Below are positions 30,596 through 39,516 of a stretch of 64,000 bases of DNA, piece by piece. The stretch is from Armatimonadota bacterium (GTDB taxonomy: Bacteria; Armatimonadota; UBA5829; DTJY01). A model generated the notes under the pieces. The model ran no database searches, was not told the DNA's origin, and worked only from the letters and a program-made list of their open reading frames with translations. The translations under genes were made by a program, and so were the position numbers. Within the stretch, counting starts at the first letter, position 1. Every line of letters starts with the position of its first letter. The DNA is taken from the NCBI GenBank assembly GCA_025358205.1, contig JANYKG010000042.1, positions 1 through 64,000 of the forward strand, given 5' to 3'.

Positions 30596-32587
30596 GATTG
30601 GTCTTATCAGCTTCAGAAGGATCGCGTTCTTCGTCTCGTCGGAGTTCGGATCGCCGTAGACCAGGTAGGCGTCCATGCCGGCTCGCACACGCTGACGGTA
30701 CGCCATGTAGAGGTTCGCCTTGCCTTCTCGCCAGATAACGCGGCCGAGCAGCCCCTTCTCCGGGCTGATGTCGTAAGTCACGCCGAGGATGGTCTGACGG
30801 TTCGTCCCCGCGTATGGGCTAGGAGCGCTGATCTGCGAATACTCCGTGTAGACCTGCGCGCTCAGATGATCCGACAGGCGCAAGCCCTGGTTGAGCTGGT
30901 AGTACCGATAGCTGCCACCAACCCGCCTACCGACATTCAGCGAAATTCCGCCCGCGCGATAGAGGTCGTTCGATCCCCAGCCGTACTCCACCGTGCCGTA
31001 ATTGTCGTGAAACTGCAACCGGTGATAGTTGTTGTGGCGGAGAAACAGATACTGGCCGTTGCGCCAGTTCAGGTTGAATGAAGGCTCGACCGTGTTCCAG
31101 TACGGCTCACCATTCAGCACTTGATCGGCATCCTGAAGCCACAGGCCCCAACCCCGAAAGCTGACTTTGCCCTTCTGCGGCGAATCCCACCACTCCAGCT
31201 TAGTGCCCCATGATTCAAAGTTGTGGTCTGATGAGACTCCCAGATATGGTATGAAATCGCTGTCCCTGTCCTGCCGCTCCAGCAGCACAGCAAGTTTTCG
31301 CGGTCCGTTGTTCGTGCCTATGGTCCACCGGCTGTAATCGCCGTGACCAGCCGTGCCGTCGTTGTCCGTGTTCATGTACGTATAGTGGAAATCCGTCGAG
31401 CTGGTCGGGCCGTGACGCCACTTGTAGTCGGCGCTTGACCAGGTAGAGAGGTAGTCGGCGCCTTCGACCTGGCTCAGGACGCCGCCGGTCCAGATGGAGA
31501 AATCCTTCTGAGCGCCGAACTGCCGAGTGAGTTCCAGAACGCTGTTCGACTCATGCCCGAAGTTGTTCGCGTTCATGAACCCGGCCTGGTAATCGCCCAC
31601 CATGCCGACGAGCTTTGCCCCCGCGTCGAAGTCTCTAATTCGCCGCGTGTAGTAGATTCCGGAGCCGGGGAAGTACTGCTTGCCCTCACGGAAGAAGAGC
31701 CTGTTGTCGCCGAGCGCGCGCTCGTTGTACGTGAAGTCCACGCTGTCCACTTCCTGCTCCACATCGCGGAAATATGGGTTGACCGTCAGCAGGCCCGTCA
31801 GACTTGGGGTGAGTGCGTACTTCACGTCCGCGCCCGCCCTGACCGACGAGTCGCCCGAGCCGGCGCCCGCGAGCGCGTACAGCAGCGTAACAGGCTTCGG
31901 ATGCATAGATGGCGGCTGCACGCCTTCCCACAGGTAGAATCTTGTCAGGTCTACCGTCTTGCCCAGGTTGGGCGCCACCCAGTCCTGCTGCAGACGAGGA
32001 TGCCATCGGTCAAATGCGACGCTGATCCTGGGGTTCTTCTCATCGTACTTCAGAATGGAGAACGGTATGCGCATTTCGACCGTGTAGCCGCCCGGGTTCC
32101 GCTTAGCCGCCGCGTCCCAGTCGCCGACCCACTCTGTCTTGCCTGTCTCGGACGACTGGACCTGATGCGTCTGCGTGCCGGCGGCATTGACCCGAAAGTA
32201 GCAGCCCGAGTCGTTTCGGAACTCGCTGAACATGTCCAGGTAGACGGTGACATTGTCATCCGAATGCAAGTTACCGCCGCGTTTCACCTGCTGGGCGGTG
32301 ATCTTGTCAGGTTGGGAATCCTTGCAGTCGAAGGCGACGTAGATGTACTTGGCGTCGTGAGCAATCCGAGCGGTGGTCTGCTCCTGTGGGGGAATGCCGC
32401 TGTCCAGATAGACAAATTCCGTAACTGGCTGCACGGACTGCCAGCACTCGTCCGAGAGATCGCCGTCGATCGTTGGCGGTTTGTCGAGCGTGACGGCCTT
32501 CAGCGTCGGCTGAGCGCCCATGCAGGCCCCGGCGGCCATCGCCAGGATAGCGATCAAAAGCAGATGTGGTAACGCGCGTGTAGACAT
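30593..32587 (-). CDS. Secreted DUF5916/CBM9-like beta-barrel protein
   Basis: KPPTIDGDLSDECWQSVQPVTEFVYLDSGIPPQEQTTARIAHDAKYIYVAFDCKDSQPDKI; RLFFREGKQYFPGSGIYYTRRIRDFDAGAKLVGMVGDYQAGFMN. Confidence 0.85.
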   Translation of the reverse strand: MSTRALPHLLLIAILAMAAGACMGAQPTLKAVTLDKPPTIDGDLSDECWQSVQPVTEFVYLDSGIPPQEQTTARIAHDAKYIYVAFDCKDSQPDKITAQQVKRGGNLHSDDNVTVYLDMFSEFRNDSGCYFRVNAAGTQTHQVQSSETGKTEWVGDWDAAAKRNPGGYTVEMRIPFSILKYDEKNPRISVAFDRWHPRLQQDWVAPNLGKTVDLTRFYLWEGVQPPSMHPKPVTLLYALAGAGSGDSSVRAGADVKYALTPSLTGLLTVNPYFRDVEQEVDSVDFTYNERALGDNRLFFREGKQYFPGSGIYYTRRIRDFDAGAKLVGMVGDYQAGFMNANNFGHESNSVLELTRQFGAQKDFSIWTGGVLSQVEGADYLSTWSSADYKWRHGPTSSTDFHYTYMNTDNDGTAGHGDYSRWTIGTNNGPRKLAVLLERQDRDSDFIPYLGVSSDHNFESWGTKLEWWDSPQKGKVSFRGWGLWLQDADQVLNGEPYWNTVEPSFNLNWRNGQYLFLRHNNYHRLQFHDNYGTVEYGWGSNDLYRAGGISLNVGRRVGGSYRYYQLNQGLRLSDHLSAQVYTEYSQISAPSPYAGTNRQTILGVTYDISPEKGLLGRVIWREGKANLYMAYRQRVRAGMDAYLVYGDPNSDETKNAILLKLIRPI

Positions 32588-32735
32588 GTGGTGTATTGCC
32601 CTCTAAGATTGTTCGGCTACCCGACGGCCTATTCCTTCGGCACTGCCTTTGCTTTATAGACTAGACGGCAGCCGTTGAGCGGGGGTTGGGAGGAAATCGA
32701 GATACACTTGCCTGTCTGATTGGTTACAGCGTGGG

Positions 32736-33359
32736 TCAGGGCGCTGGCGGACTGGGTCCCCAATTGAGTTCCCAGACCTTGGACGGCTGAACAGCCTCAA
32801 CTGTGCCGTCCAGGAACAAGACAATGTGTTTGTCACCGTGACGAGGCGTCTTCGGGAAAAGCTCAGGTCCGCCGACCCTGTTTTTCCCAGGCACACAGTC
32901 GAAGAACAAGACTACATGGTCGCTCGAACCGAGATCACTGCGCTTGTGGTTTCTGAGTCTGACATTCATGGCATATGAAGGGATTCGACCCTCCGTGCGT
33001 GGACATACAAGTACTCCACGTTCAATTACGTACTCCGGGTACAGATCATCATACCAAGTGCCTGCCGGAGGGAAATGCCCTTTGTGGTCTAGGCAGTACT
33101 GCATGGTTGCGGTGTAGAGCTGCATCAGGTTGTTGCTGCACCGAGGAGGATAATGGCAGCCGTGGGGGCTGGGACCAACCGGAAACACCATTCCGATGAG
33201 CACGGCTATAGCCGGTATCAGCCACAATAACGTCCACCAAGGCACCTTGCGCCTACGACGAGTGGTGTTGACATGCCTATGGTCCGCCTCATCCTCCGGC
33301 CATCGGTTCTTCGGAATGTGCCGATTATTTCTCATGTCCGCGCTCCTTCCGAGTCCCAT
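32736..33359 (-). CDS. Membrane-anchored H-X9-DG / DUF1559-like protein
   Basis: TM helix WWTLLWLIPAIAVLIGMVFPVG, then CSNNLMQLYTATMQYCLDHKGHFPPAGTW and terminal PRHGDKHIVLFLDGTVEAV. Confidence 0.75.
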   Translation of the reverse strand: MGLGRSADMRNNRHIPKNRWPEDEADHRHVNTTRRRRKVPWWTLLWLIPAIAVLIGMVFPVGPSPHGCHYPPRCSNNLMQLYTATMQYCLDHKGHFPPAGTWYDDLYPEYVIERGVLVCPRTEGRIPSYAMNVRLRNHKRSDLGSSDHVVLFFDCVPGKNRVGGPELFPKTPRHGDKHIVLFLDGTVEAVQPSKVWELNWGPSPPAP

Positions 33360-33478
33360 GCACGGTAGCCCTCATTCTACCTGTATGACGAGATCAGACG
33401 CGGAAAAGATTCATCGGCCAAGAGAATTGTCTCATGATCGGTGTGGAGACTATCGTTGTCCGGTCCCGAGGATTCGGT

Positions 33479-33534
33479 GTTGGGCGTTGAGGGTTGAACG
33501 TTGGACGTTCGCAACCATCCGCCATTCCCCATCA
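33479..33534. repeat. Compound heptamer array starting on the hydC stop codon
   Basis: GTTGGGC GTTGAGG GTTGAAC GTTGGAC (33479-33506), then CAACCAT CCGCCAT TCCCCAT (33512-33532) reaching TCA (stop, minus strand). Confidence 0.85.
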
Positions 33535-34035
33535 TTTCTCCACGTGGTATTTCTCCAGGATATCGGGGATCTGGTCTGGGGTCAGGCGGCCGTAGACATC
33601 GTCGCCAATCGTGAGCACGGGGGCCAGTCCGCACGCGCCGATGCAGCGGGTTTCCAGCAGCGTGAACAAACCGTCCTCGGTCGTCTCGCCGGTGCGTATG
33701 CCGATCTGCTGCTTGATGGTGTCCAGAATCGCGGGCGCCCCTTTCACGTAGCAGGCGGTTCCCATGCAGACGGAAATCGGGTACTTGCCGCGCGGAATGA
33801 GCGTGAAGTGCGAGTAGAAGGTCGCCACACCGTAGACGTAGGCGGTCGGCACCTGCATCTTGTCGGCCACGAAATCCATCACCTCGGTCGGCAGATAGCC
33901 GAACAGCTCCTGCGCCCGGTGCAGCACGGGGATCAGCGCGCCCTGAGCCTCCACCGGATCGGGATGCGCTTCTATAAAGGCGGACAGCTCCGTCAGTTTT
34001 TCAGATTCGGTCAGTTTGCATTCGGTACAAGACAT
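33532..34035 (-). CDS. hydC: NuoE/HydC-like [2Fe-2S] subunit of a bifurcating [FeFe]-hydrogenase
   Basis: LIPVLHRAQELFGYLPTEVMDFVADKMQVPTAYVYGVATFYSHF...CMGTACYVKGAPAIL...LLETRCIGACGLAPVLTIGDDVYG. ATG at 34035 (ORF-track TTG start is less likely). Confidence 0.93.
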   Translation of the reverse strand: MSCTECKLTESEKLTELSAFIEAHPDPVEAQGALIPVLHRAQELFGYLPTEVMDFVADKMQVPTAYVYGVATFYSHFTLIPRGKYPISVCMGTACYVKGAPAILDTIKQQIGIRTGETTEDGLFTLLETRCIGACGLAPVLTIGDDVYGRLTPDQIPDILEKYHVEK

Positions 34036-34042
34036 GGCGTAC

Positions 34043-34077
34043 TCCAAATTCGAAATCCGAAATCCGAAATTCGAAAC
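34043..34077. repeat. Heptamer array directly upstream of hydC
   Basis: TCCAAAT TCGAAAT CCGAAAT CCGAAAT TCGAAAC, five in-phase units. Confidence 0.9.
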
Positions 34078-34165
34078 AACTCCAAAAGTGCGAATGGGAA
34101 AATGCCAAAACTCCAGACTAAGGCGCTTGTTTGGTGCATTTCCCTTTCACTGATTTGCCGGTTGT

Positions 34166-34193
34166 TTCGTGCTTCGTGCTTCGAATTTCGTGC
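34166..34193. repeat. Heptamer array just downstream of the hydA stop
   Basis: TTCGTGC TTCGTGC TTCGAAT TTCGTGC. Confidence 0.9.
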
Positions 34194-34202
34194 TTTCCCT
34201 CA

Positions 34203-35972
34203 CTAAGGTTTATTCTCTCTCCTCGATATTCCCACCGGCAGCCGGGACACCAGCTTCGTGTGAAGCAGCTTGTGCGACTTCTCTGAGAGCGGCGCCCCAA
34301 GGTACTCCCGGTAGAGCCGCTGCACCCATGGGTTCTCATACGACCTGCGAATCGTCTTGCTCCGGTCTTCGGAGCGCAGTGCGTCCGCGCGCTTCTTCAG
34401 GAGCTTCTCGTCCAGCGGTATCGAGCCGGTGGTGCGCGCATAAGGCTGGCCGCCGCCGCCGATGCACCCGCCGGGGCACCCCATGATCTCCACGAAATGA
34501 GCTTCTTCTTTCCCGTCACGTATGGACCGCAGCAGGGTGTGCGCGTTCTGCAGGCCGTGCGCCACCGCGAACTTGTAGTCCGTCCCGCCGATGTTGATCG
34601 TCTGCCGCTTCACCCATTCCATCGAGCGCAGTCCATCGAACTCGATGTCCACCAGCGTTTCACCGGTGATGAAGTAGTAGACCGACCGAAGTACGCTCTC
34701 AGCCAGCCCGCCGGTCCACCCGAAGATCGAGCCGCCGCCGGTGGAATCGCCCAGCGGATCATCGAACTCCTCGTCCGGCAGGTTCATGAAGTCAATGCCG
34801 TTGCTCTTGATCAGCCAGATCAGCTCCCGGGTGGTCATCACCGCATCCACAGCAGGCGTATTCTCGTCCAACCAGCACTGGTGTCGAGCGGCCTCGAACT
34901 TCTTGGCCGTGCAGCACATGGCACCCACGCTGTAGATATTTTCCTTGGGGATGCCGGCCTTCTCAGCGTAGTAGGTCTTGGCCAGCGAACCGAGAATGCT
35001 CATCGGCGACTTGGTGCTGGACAGGTTCGGCAGCATGTCGTGGTAGAAGTTCTCGGCGAACTTGATCCACGCCGAAGAGCAGGAGGTGATCAACGGGAAC
35101 GGCCCACCGGCCTTCACTCGCTCGATGAACTCCATGCCCTCTTCCATGATGTTCACGTCCGCGCCGACCTCGGTATCGAACACCGCGTCGAACCCAATCA
35201 GCCTGAGCGCCGAGACGATCTTCTTCTGCAGCGGGACACCCGGCTTGATGCCAAACCCCTCGCCGATGGCCGCGCGAACCGACGGCGCGAACTGCACCAC
35301 CACGTGCTTGTTCGGGTCGGCAAGCGCTCTCATAACGTTATGAACCGCGTCCTTCTCCAGGAACGCGGCGGTGGGACAGGCGTTGATGCACTGGCCGCAC
35401 GTGCTGCACACACTGTCGTTGAACGGCAGGTTGTACGCCGGCATGACGACGGTCTTGAACCCCCGGCTGTGGTACCCCAGGCAGTGGATGCCCTGCACCT
35501 CGCCGCAAATGCGCACGCACCGGTGGCACATAACGCACTTATCCGGTACGCGGATGACGCCCGGCGATGAATAGTCGTTCTCGTAATGCTTCCGTTCGCC
35601 CTCGAAAAATCGTTCGCGGACGCCGGTGGAGTAGGCCAGGTCCTGAAGCTCGCAGTTGCCGTCGCGCTCGCAGGTCTGGCAGTCGGTCGGGTGGTTGTCC
35701 AGCAGGAGTTCTACTATGTCGCGCCTGATCTCGCGAATTTCGGGCGTGATCGTACGGACGACCATGCCTTCCTCGACCGGGTAGGCGCACGAGGCCGGGA
35801 GACTCCGCATCCCCTCGACCTCCACGATGCACACCCGGCACGCACCCTCCACGCTCAACCGTGGATGGTAGCACAGGCGCGGCACCTTCACCCCGATCTT
35901 CTCCGCCGCGCTCATGATGGTGGTTCCTTCCGGCACACTGACCGGTTTTCCGTCTATCGTAAGGTTAATCAT
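34203..35972 (-). CDS. hydA: [FeFe]-hydrogenase catalytic subunit (HydA)
   Basis: N-term 2Fe-2S and 4Fe-4S domains; H-cluster region PLITSCSSAWIKFAENFYHDMLPNLSSTKSP, YSVGAMCCTAKKFEAARHQ, FVEIMGCPGGCIGGGGQPY. Confidence 0.94.
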   Translation of the reverse strand: MINLTIDGKPVSVPEGTTIMSAAEKIGVKVPRLCYHPRLSVEGACRVCIVEVEGMRSLPASCAYPVEEGMVVRTITPEIREIRRDIVELLLDNHPTDCQTCERDGNCELQDLAYSTGVRERFFEGERKHYENDYSSPGVIRVPDKCVMCHRCVRICGEVQGIHCLGYHSRGFKTVVMPAYNLPFNDSVCSTCGQCINACPTAAFLEKDAVHNVMRALADPNKHVVVQFAPSVRAAIGEGFGIKPGVPLQKKIVSALRLIGFDAVFDTEVGADVNIMEEGMEFIERVKAGGPFPLITSCSSAWIKFAENFYHDMLPNLSSTKSPMSILGSLAKTYYAEKAGIPKENIYSVGAMCCTAKKFEAARHQCWLDENTPAVDAVMTTRELIWLIKSNGIDFMNLPDEEFDDPLGDSTGGGSIFGWTGGLAESVLRSVYYFITGETLVDIEFDGLRSMEWVKRQTINIGGTDYKFAVAHGLQNAHTLLRSIRDGKEEAHFVEIMGCPGGCIGGGGQPYARTTGSIPLDEKLLKKRADALRSEDRSKTIRRSYENPWVQRLYREYLGAPLSEKSHKLLHTKLVSRLPVGISRRENKP

Positions 35973-35987
35973 GTAGACTCTAGCCTC

Positions 35988-36017
35988 TTACTCTTACTCC
36001 TACTCGTACTCTTACTC
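35988..36017. repeat. Hexamer array filling the methyltransferase-hydA spacer
   Basis: TTACTC TTACTC CTACTC GTACTC TTACTC (five perfect-phase hexamers) containing the TAA stop of the methyltransferase at 36012-36014. Confidence 0.9.
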
Positions 36018-36770
36018 GAATCTCCCCACATACACCTGCGTGTCATACTCAAACCGCACCCGTCCATCCCGCTCGTGCCGGGCAAACAGCTTCTCCAACT
36101 CCGCTATCATCGGCTCGTGGTTCGGATGACCCGGCTCCGGCGAGTATGACGACGAGAGCAGCCCTCCCTTGAGCGCCTCGTAGTCCTGCAAACGCCCGTG
36201 CTCGCAGGCCCGGAACTGATACACATTTGGTGAGAAGAACTCGGCGAACATCTCATCGGTGACATTCGTGCCGTCAACCTTGTCATAGTCAGGCGAAAAC
36301 GTGCGCGACAGCTCCTCATACTCGGCCAGGAACGGCATGTCTTTCCGGCGTCTGTTCCACATCAGCGCCACCCAGCCGCCCGGCTTCAAGATGCGCCGAA
36401 ACTCGACCTTGGCCCTCGCACGGTCGAACCAATGGAACGCCTGACCAGCAACCACCAACTCCACACTGCTGTCCGGCAGAGTCGTTTCCTCCGCCGTTCC
36501 GTCAACGCTCGTGAAGCCGGTATACTCCTTGAGACACGATTCGGCCGCCTCGCGCATCGGCTGATTCGGCTCTACCCCATAGGTCGGATTCCCGTTTGTC
36601 AGGAACAGCTCGGTCGAAATCCCTGTTCCCGAGCCAATGTCGGCAACGCGCCAATCCCGCATCAACCCGCACACCTCCCGCAGGATTTCTATCACCTCCC
36701 GCGGATAGTGCGGACGATATTTCACGTAGTTCTCAACGCGGCTCGAAAAACGTTTTGTTGGCTCAAGCAT
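36012..36770 (-). CDS. Class I SAM-dependent methyltransferase
   Basis: WRVADIGSGTGISTELFLTNGNPTYGVEPNQPMREAAE...LVVAGQAFHWFDRARAKVEFRRILKPGGWVALMWNRR. Confidence 0.92.
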   Translation of the reverse strand: MLEPTKRFSSRVENYVKYRPHYPREVIEILREVCGLMRDWRVADIGSGTGISTELFLTNGNPTYGVEPNQPMREAAESCLKEYTGFTSVDGTAEETTLPDSSVELVVAGQAFHWFDRARAKVEFRRILKPGGWVALMWNRRRKDMPFLAEYEELSRTFSPDYDKVDGTNVTDEMFAEFFSPNVYQFRACEHGRLQDYEALKGGLLSSSYSPEPGHPNHEPMIAELEKLFARHERDGRVRFEYDTQVYVGRFE

Positions 36771-36778
36771 CAGACCAC

Positions 36779-37555
36779 CTAGGAAAGTCCCACAACGCTC
36801 TCAGCAAGTGATTTCAACTCCTTCTCGCAATCGTCCTTCACTTGTGTCCACAAAGGAAAGAGAACATCAAGCACTCGTCGTGTTATCTGCAGGAAGGACA
36901 GTGTATGGATAGTCAGCAGATTCATCAGCGTCGTTCCGCTATGTTGCTCACCCATCATCCCGAGCGTATTGAGCGCCTTCATTCCTGTAACAGTTCCATG
37001 CACGAATTGGCAGAGAATGTGATACATGGACAGCACATCCTCGCAGCCAGCTACAACACACAGTGTAGGAAACCCCCCGTGCCAGTTGGGTTTCTTGCTT
37101 CTGGCGAAGTCTGGACCGAACTGAGATGCCATATACTTCTCCAACTCGTCGATTTTCCAGCTTGGTTCGTGGTGCCGCATAGATTGGAGATGTCGGCTCT
37201 TGGCATGCACTTCATATCCCATGTAGTCATCGCCGAGTTCAGGCTTCTTGGCGATTGCGGATATGGCAACATCATATTCAATACAGCACCTAGCTATTGT
37301 GTAACATCCACAAATATCATTGGCCGCAGCCAAGTGCCGCAAGCTCCTCAGGCTTAGGGAGTACCGAATCCACAGGTACCAGCAAGCCTGCTTTTGGTTG
37401 TTGGTCTTGCAGTATGGCCAGAGATCCTTGACCCACCTCGACACGAAAGCATCGATTTTGGCCTGGGCGCCTTCTATGATCTCTGCAGGAACGGTGTTGT
37501 CCATACGGTCGCTGTCTCCCGAAAGATTGGTCAAGCAGGAGGAGTTGTCCGCCAT
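36779..37555 (-). CDS. DUF5677-like all-helical protein
   Basis: CWYLWIRYSLSLRSLRHLAAANDICGCYTIARCCIEYDVAI...YHILCQFVHGTVTG; start at 37555 or 37504 rather than inside hydB. Confidence 0.65.
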   Translation of the reverse strand: MADNSSCLTNLSGDSDRMDNTVPAEIIEGAQAKIDAFVSRWVKDLWPYCKTNNQKQACWYLWIRYSLSLRSLRHLAAANDICGCYTIARCCIEYDVAISAIAKKPELGDDYMGYEVHAKSRHLQSMRHHEPSWKIDELEKYMASQFGPDFARSKKPNWHGGFPTLCVVAGCEDVLSMYHILCQFVHGTVTGMKALNTLGMMGEQHSGTTLMNLLTIHTLSFLQITRRVLDVLFPLWTQVKDDCEKELKSLAESVVGLS

Positions 37556-37573
37556 TCGTCGTGCTTCCAGGTG

Positions 37574-37629
37574 CTCCCACACTCCCACACACCCGCACTC
37601 CAATACTCCAGTACTCCAAGTGTCCCCTA
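37574..37629. repeat. Perfectly phased octamer array (7 x 8 bp) ending on the hydB stop codon
   Basis: CTCCCACA CTCCCACA CACCCGCA CTCCAATA CTCCAGTA CTCCAAGT GTCCCCTA; final CTA = hydB stop (TAG). Confidence 0.92.
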
Positions 37630-39417
37630 CTTCTTCTCTATCGCCTCGAATCTGCACCGCTGGAAGCACTGGCCGCAGCGAATGCACCGGCTCTGGTCAA
37701 TCTCGTGTATCTTCTTCGGCTCGCCCGCGATGCAGTTCACCGGGCAGACCCGCGCGCACGCCGTACACCCGACGCAGTTCTCCGGCTTCACAAAGTACCT
37801 GAGCAACGCCAGGCACGCACCCGCCGGACACCGCTTCTCGTTGATGTGCGCCTCGTACTCGTCCTTGAAGAACCTGAGCGTGCTCACAACCGGGTTCGGC
37901 GCCGCCTGCCCCAGCCCGCAGAGCGACGAACGCTGAACCGTGTGGCACAACCGCTCCAGCTTCCAGATATCATCCGGCACGCCGTTGCCCTCGGTGATGC
38001 GAGTCAGTATCTCCAGCAGGCGCTTCGTTCCCTCGCGGCACGGCGTACACTTGCCGCATGACTCGTCCTGAGTGAACCCCAGGAAGAACTTCGCCACGTC
38101 CACCATGCACGTGTCTTCGTCCATAACGATCAGGCCGCCGGAGCCCATCATGGAGCCCGCCTGTTTCAAGGATTCGTAGTCCACCGGCAAATCTAGGAAC
38201 TGCTCGGGTATGCACCCGCCGGAGGGCCCGCCGGTCTGCGCGGCCTTGAACTTCTTGCCGCCCGATATTCCGCCGCCGATGTCAAAGATTATCTCGCGCA
38301 AGGTCGTGCCCATCGGGACTTCCACCAGGCCGGTGTTCTCCACCTTGCCTGCCAGCGCGAAGACCTTCGTCCCTTTGCTGCCGTCCGTGCCGATGTTGGA
38401 GAACCACTCCGAGCCGTTCAGGATGACCGCCGGGACGTTCGCCCAGGTCTCCACGTTGTTGATGAGCGTCGGTTTGCCCCAAACGCCTTCCACGGACGGG
38501 TAGGGGGGTCTGGGCCTGGGCATGCCGCGACGACCCTCTATGCTGTGGATGAGCGCCGTCTCCTCGCCGCAGACGTACGCACCCGCGCCCAGGCGGATGT
38601 CTATGACAAAGTCAAACCCGGAGCCGAGGATGTTCTTGCCGAGAAGTCCGTAGCTCTCGGCCTGCGCTATTGCCTGCCGAAGCCGTTTGATGGCAAGGGG
38701 ATACTCCGCACGGATGTAGACATAGCCCACGCTCGCGCCCACTGCATACCCGCCAATGATCATCCCTTCGAGGATGCTGTGCGGGTCGCCCTCAATGGCC
38801 GTGCGGTCCATGAACGCGCCGGGGTCGCCCTCATCAGCGTTGCAGATCACGTACTTCGGTTCGCCCTCCGCCTCGGCGGTGAGCTTCCATTTCACGCCGG
38901 TGGGATATCCGCCGCCGCCTCTTCCGCGCAATCCGGCCTGGGTGACCGTGTCTATGACATCGTTCGGTGTCATAGTGTCTAGGACACGCGCCAGGGCGTC
39001 GTAGCCCTTGACCTCCAGGTAGTCCTCGATGCTTTCGGGGTCAATCACGCCGCAGTTGCGCAGAGTAATACGTAGTTGGTCGCCAAAGAAGTTCGAGTCG
39101 CCGAGCACGCGGATGCGCCGTCTATCTATGCCGTCCTTGCTGATCAGCCGCTCGACCGGTTTGCCGCCCTTGAGGTGGCTCTTTACGATCTCCGGCAGGT
39201 CTTCCAGTGTGACATGCGCATACACGGTCTCGTTCGGATAAACGATGACCACCGGGCACTGACCGCACAGCCCGAAGTAGACCGCCTCCATTACGCGAAC
39301 CTTCTCCTGCAGGCCGTTCTTAACTATCAGCGACTGCAGCTCGGGCGCCAGGCACTTCGCCTTGCCCGTGCAAGCCGTTCCGCCGCAGACCAGTACGTGT
39401 TTCATTGTGTCAGACAT
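37627..39417 (-). CDS. hydB: NuoF/HydB-like flavoprotein subunit of the bifurcating [FeFe]-hydrogenase
   Basis: CGGTACTGKAKCLAPELQ; GLRGRGGGGYPTGVKWKL; CNADEGDPGAFMDRTAIEGDPHSILEGM; ESCGKCTPCREGTKRLLEIL; C-term NCVGCTACARVCPVNCIAG...CIRCGQCFQRC. Confidence 0.95.
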   Translation of the reverse strand: MSDTMKHVLVCGGTACTGKAKCLAPELQSLIVKNGLQEKVRVMEAVYFGLCGQCPVVIVYPNETVYAHVTLEDLPEIVKSHLKGGKPVERLISKDGIDRRRIRVLGDSNFFGDQLRITLRNCGVIDPESIEDYLEVKGYDALARVLDTMTPNDVIDTVTQAGLRGRGGGGYPTGVKWKLTAEAEGEPKYVICNADEGDPGAFMDRTAIEGDPHSILEGMIIGGYAVGASVGYVYIRAEYPLAIKRLRQAIAQAESYGLLGKNILGSGFDFVIDIRLGAGAYVCGEETALIHSIEGRRGMPRPRPPYPSVEGVWGKPTLINNVETWANVPAVILNGSEWFSNIGTDGSKGTKVFALAGKVENTGLVEVPMGTTLREIIFDIGGGISGGKKFKAAQTGGPSGGCIPEQFLDLPVDYESLKQAGSMMGSGGLIVMDEDTCMVDVAKFFLGFTQDESCGKCTPCREGTKRLLEILTRITEGNGVPDDIWKLERLCHTVQRSSLCGLGQAAPNPVVSTLRFFKDEYEAHINEKRCPAGACLALLRYFVKPENCVGCTACARVCPVNCIAGEPKKIHEIDQSRCIRCGQCFQRCRFEAIEKK

Positions 39418-39447
39418 AAGATGCTGTTCCTTCGAAGTGATGGTCAC

Positions 39448-39510
39448 GGTTTCCGGTTTCCGGTTTCCGGTGTCCGTGATCCCGCAATCCGTAACCTGAC
39501 ACCCGCAACC
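39448..39510. repeat. Inverted heptamer arrays between ferredoxin gene and hydB
   Basis: GGTTTCC GGTTTCC GGTTTCC GGTGTCC (39448-39475); CGCAATC CGTAACC TGACACC CGCAACC (39483-39510). Confidence 0.9.
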
Positions 39511-39516
39511 GGATTG

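Noticed and set aside
31553-32572. Plus-strand 339-aa ORF
   Set aside because: Antisense to the DUF5916/CBM9-like gene.
34043-34199. Possible CRISPR array
   Set aside because: Units are 7 bp, contiguous and without spacers; no cas genes in the window.
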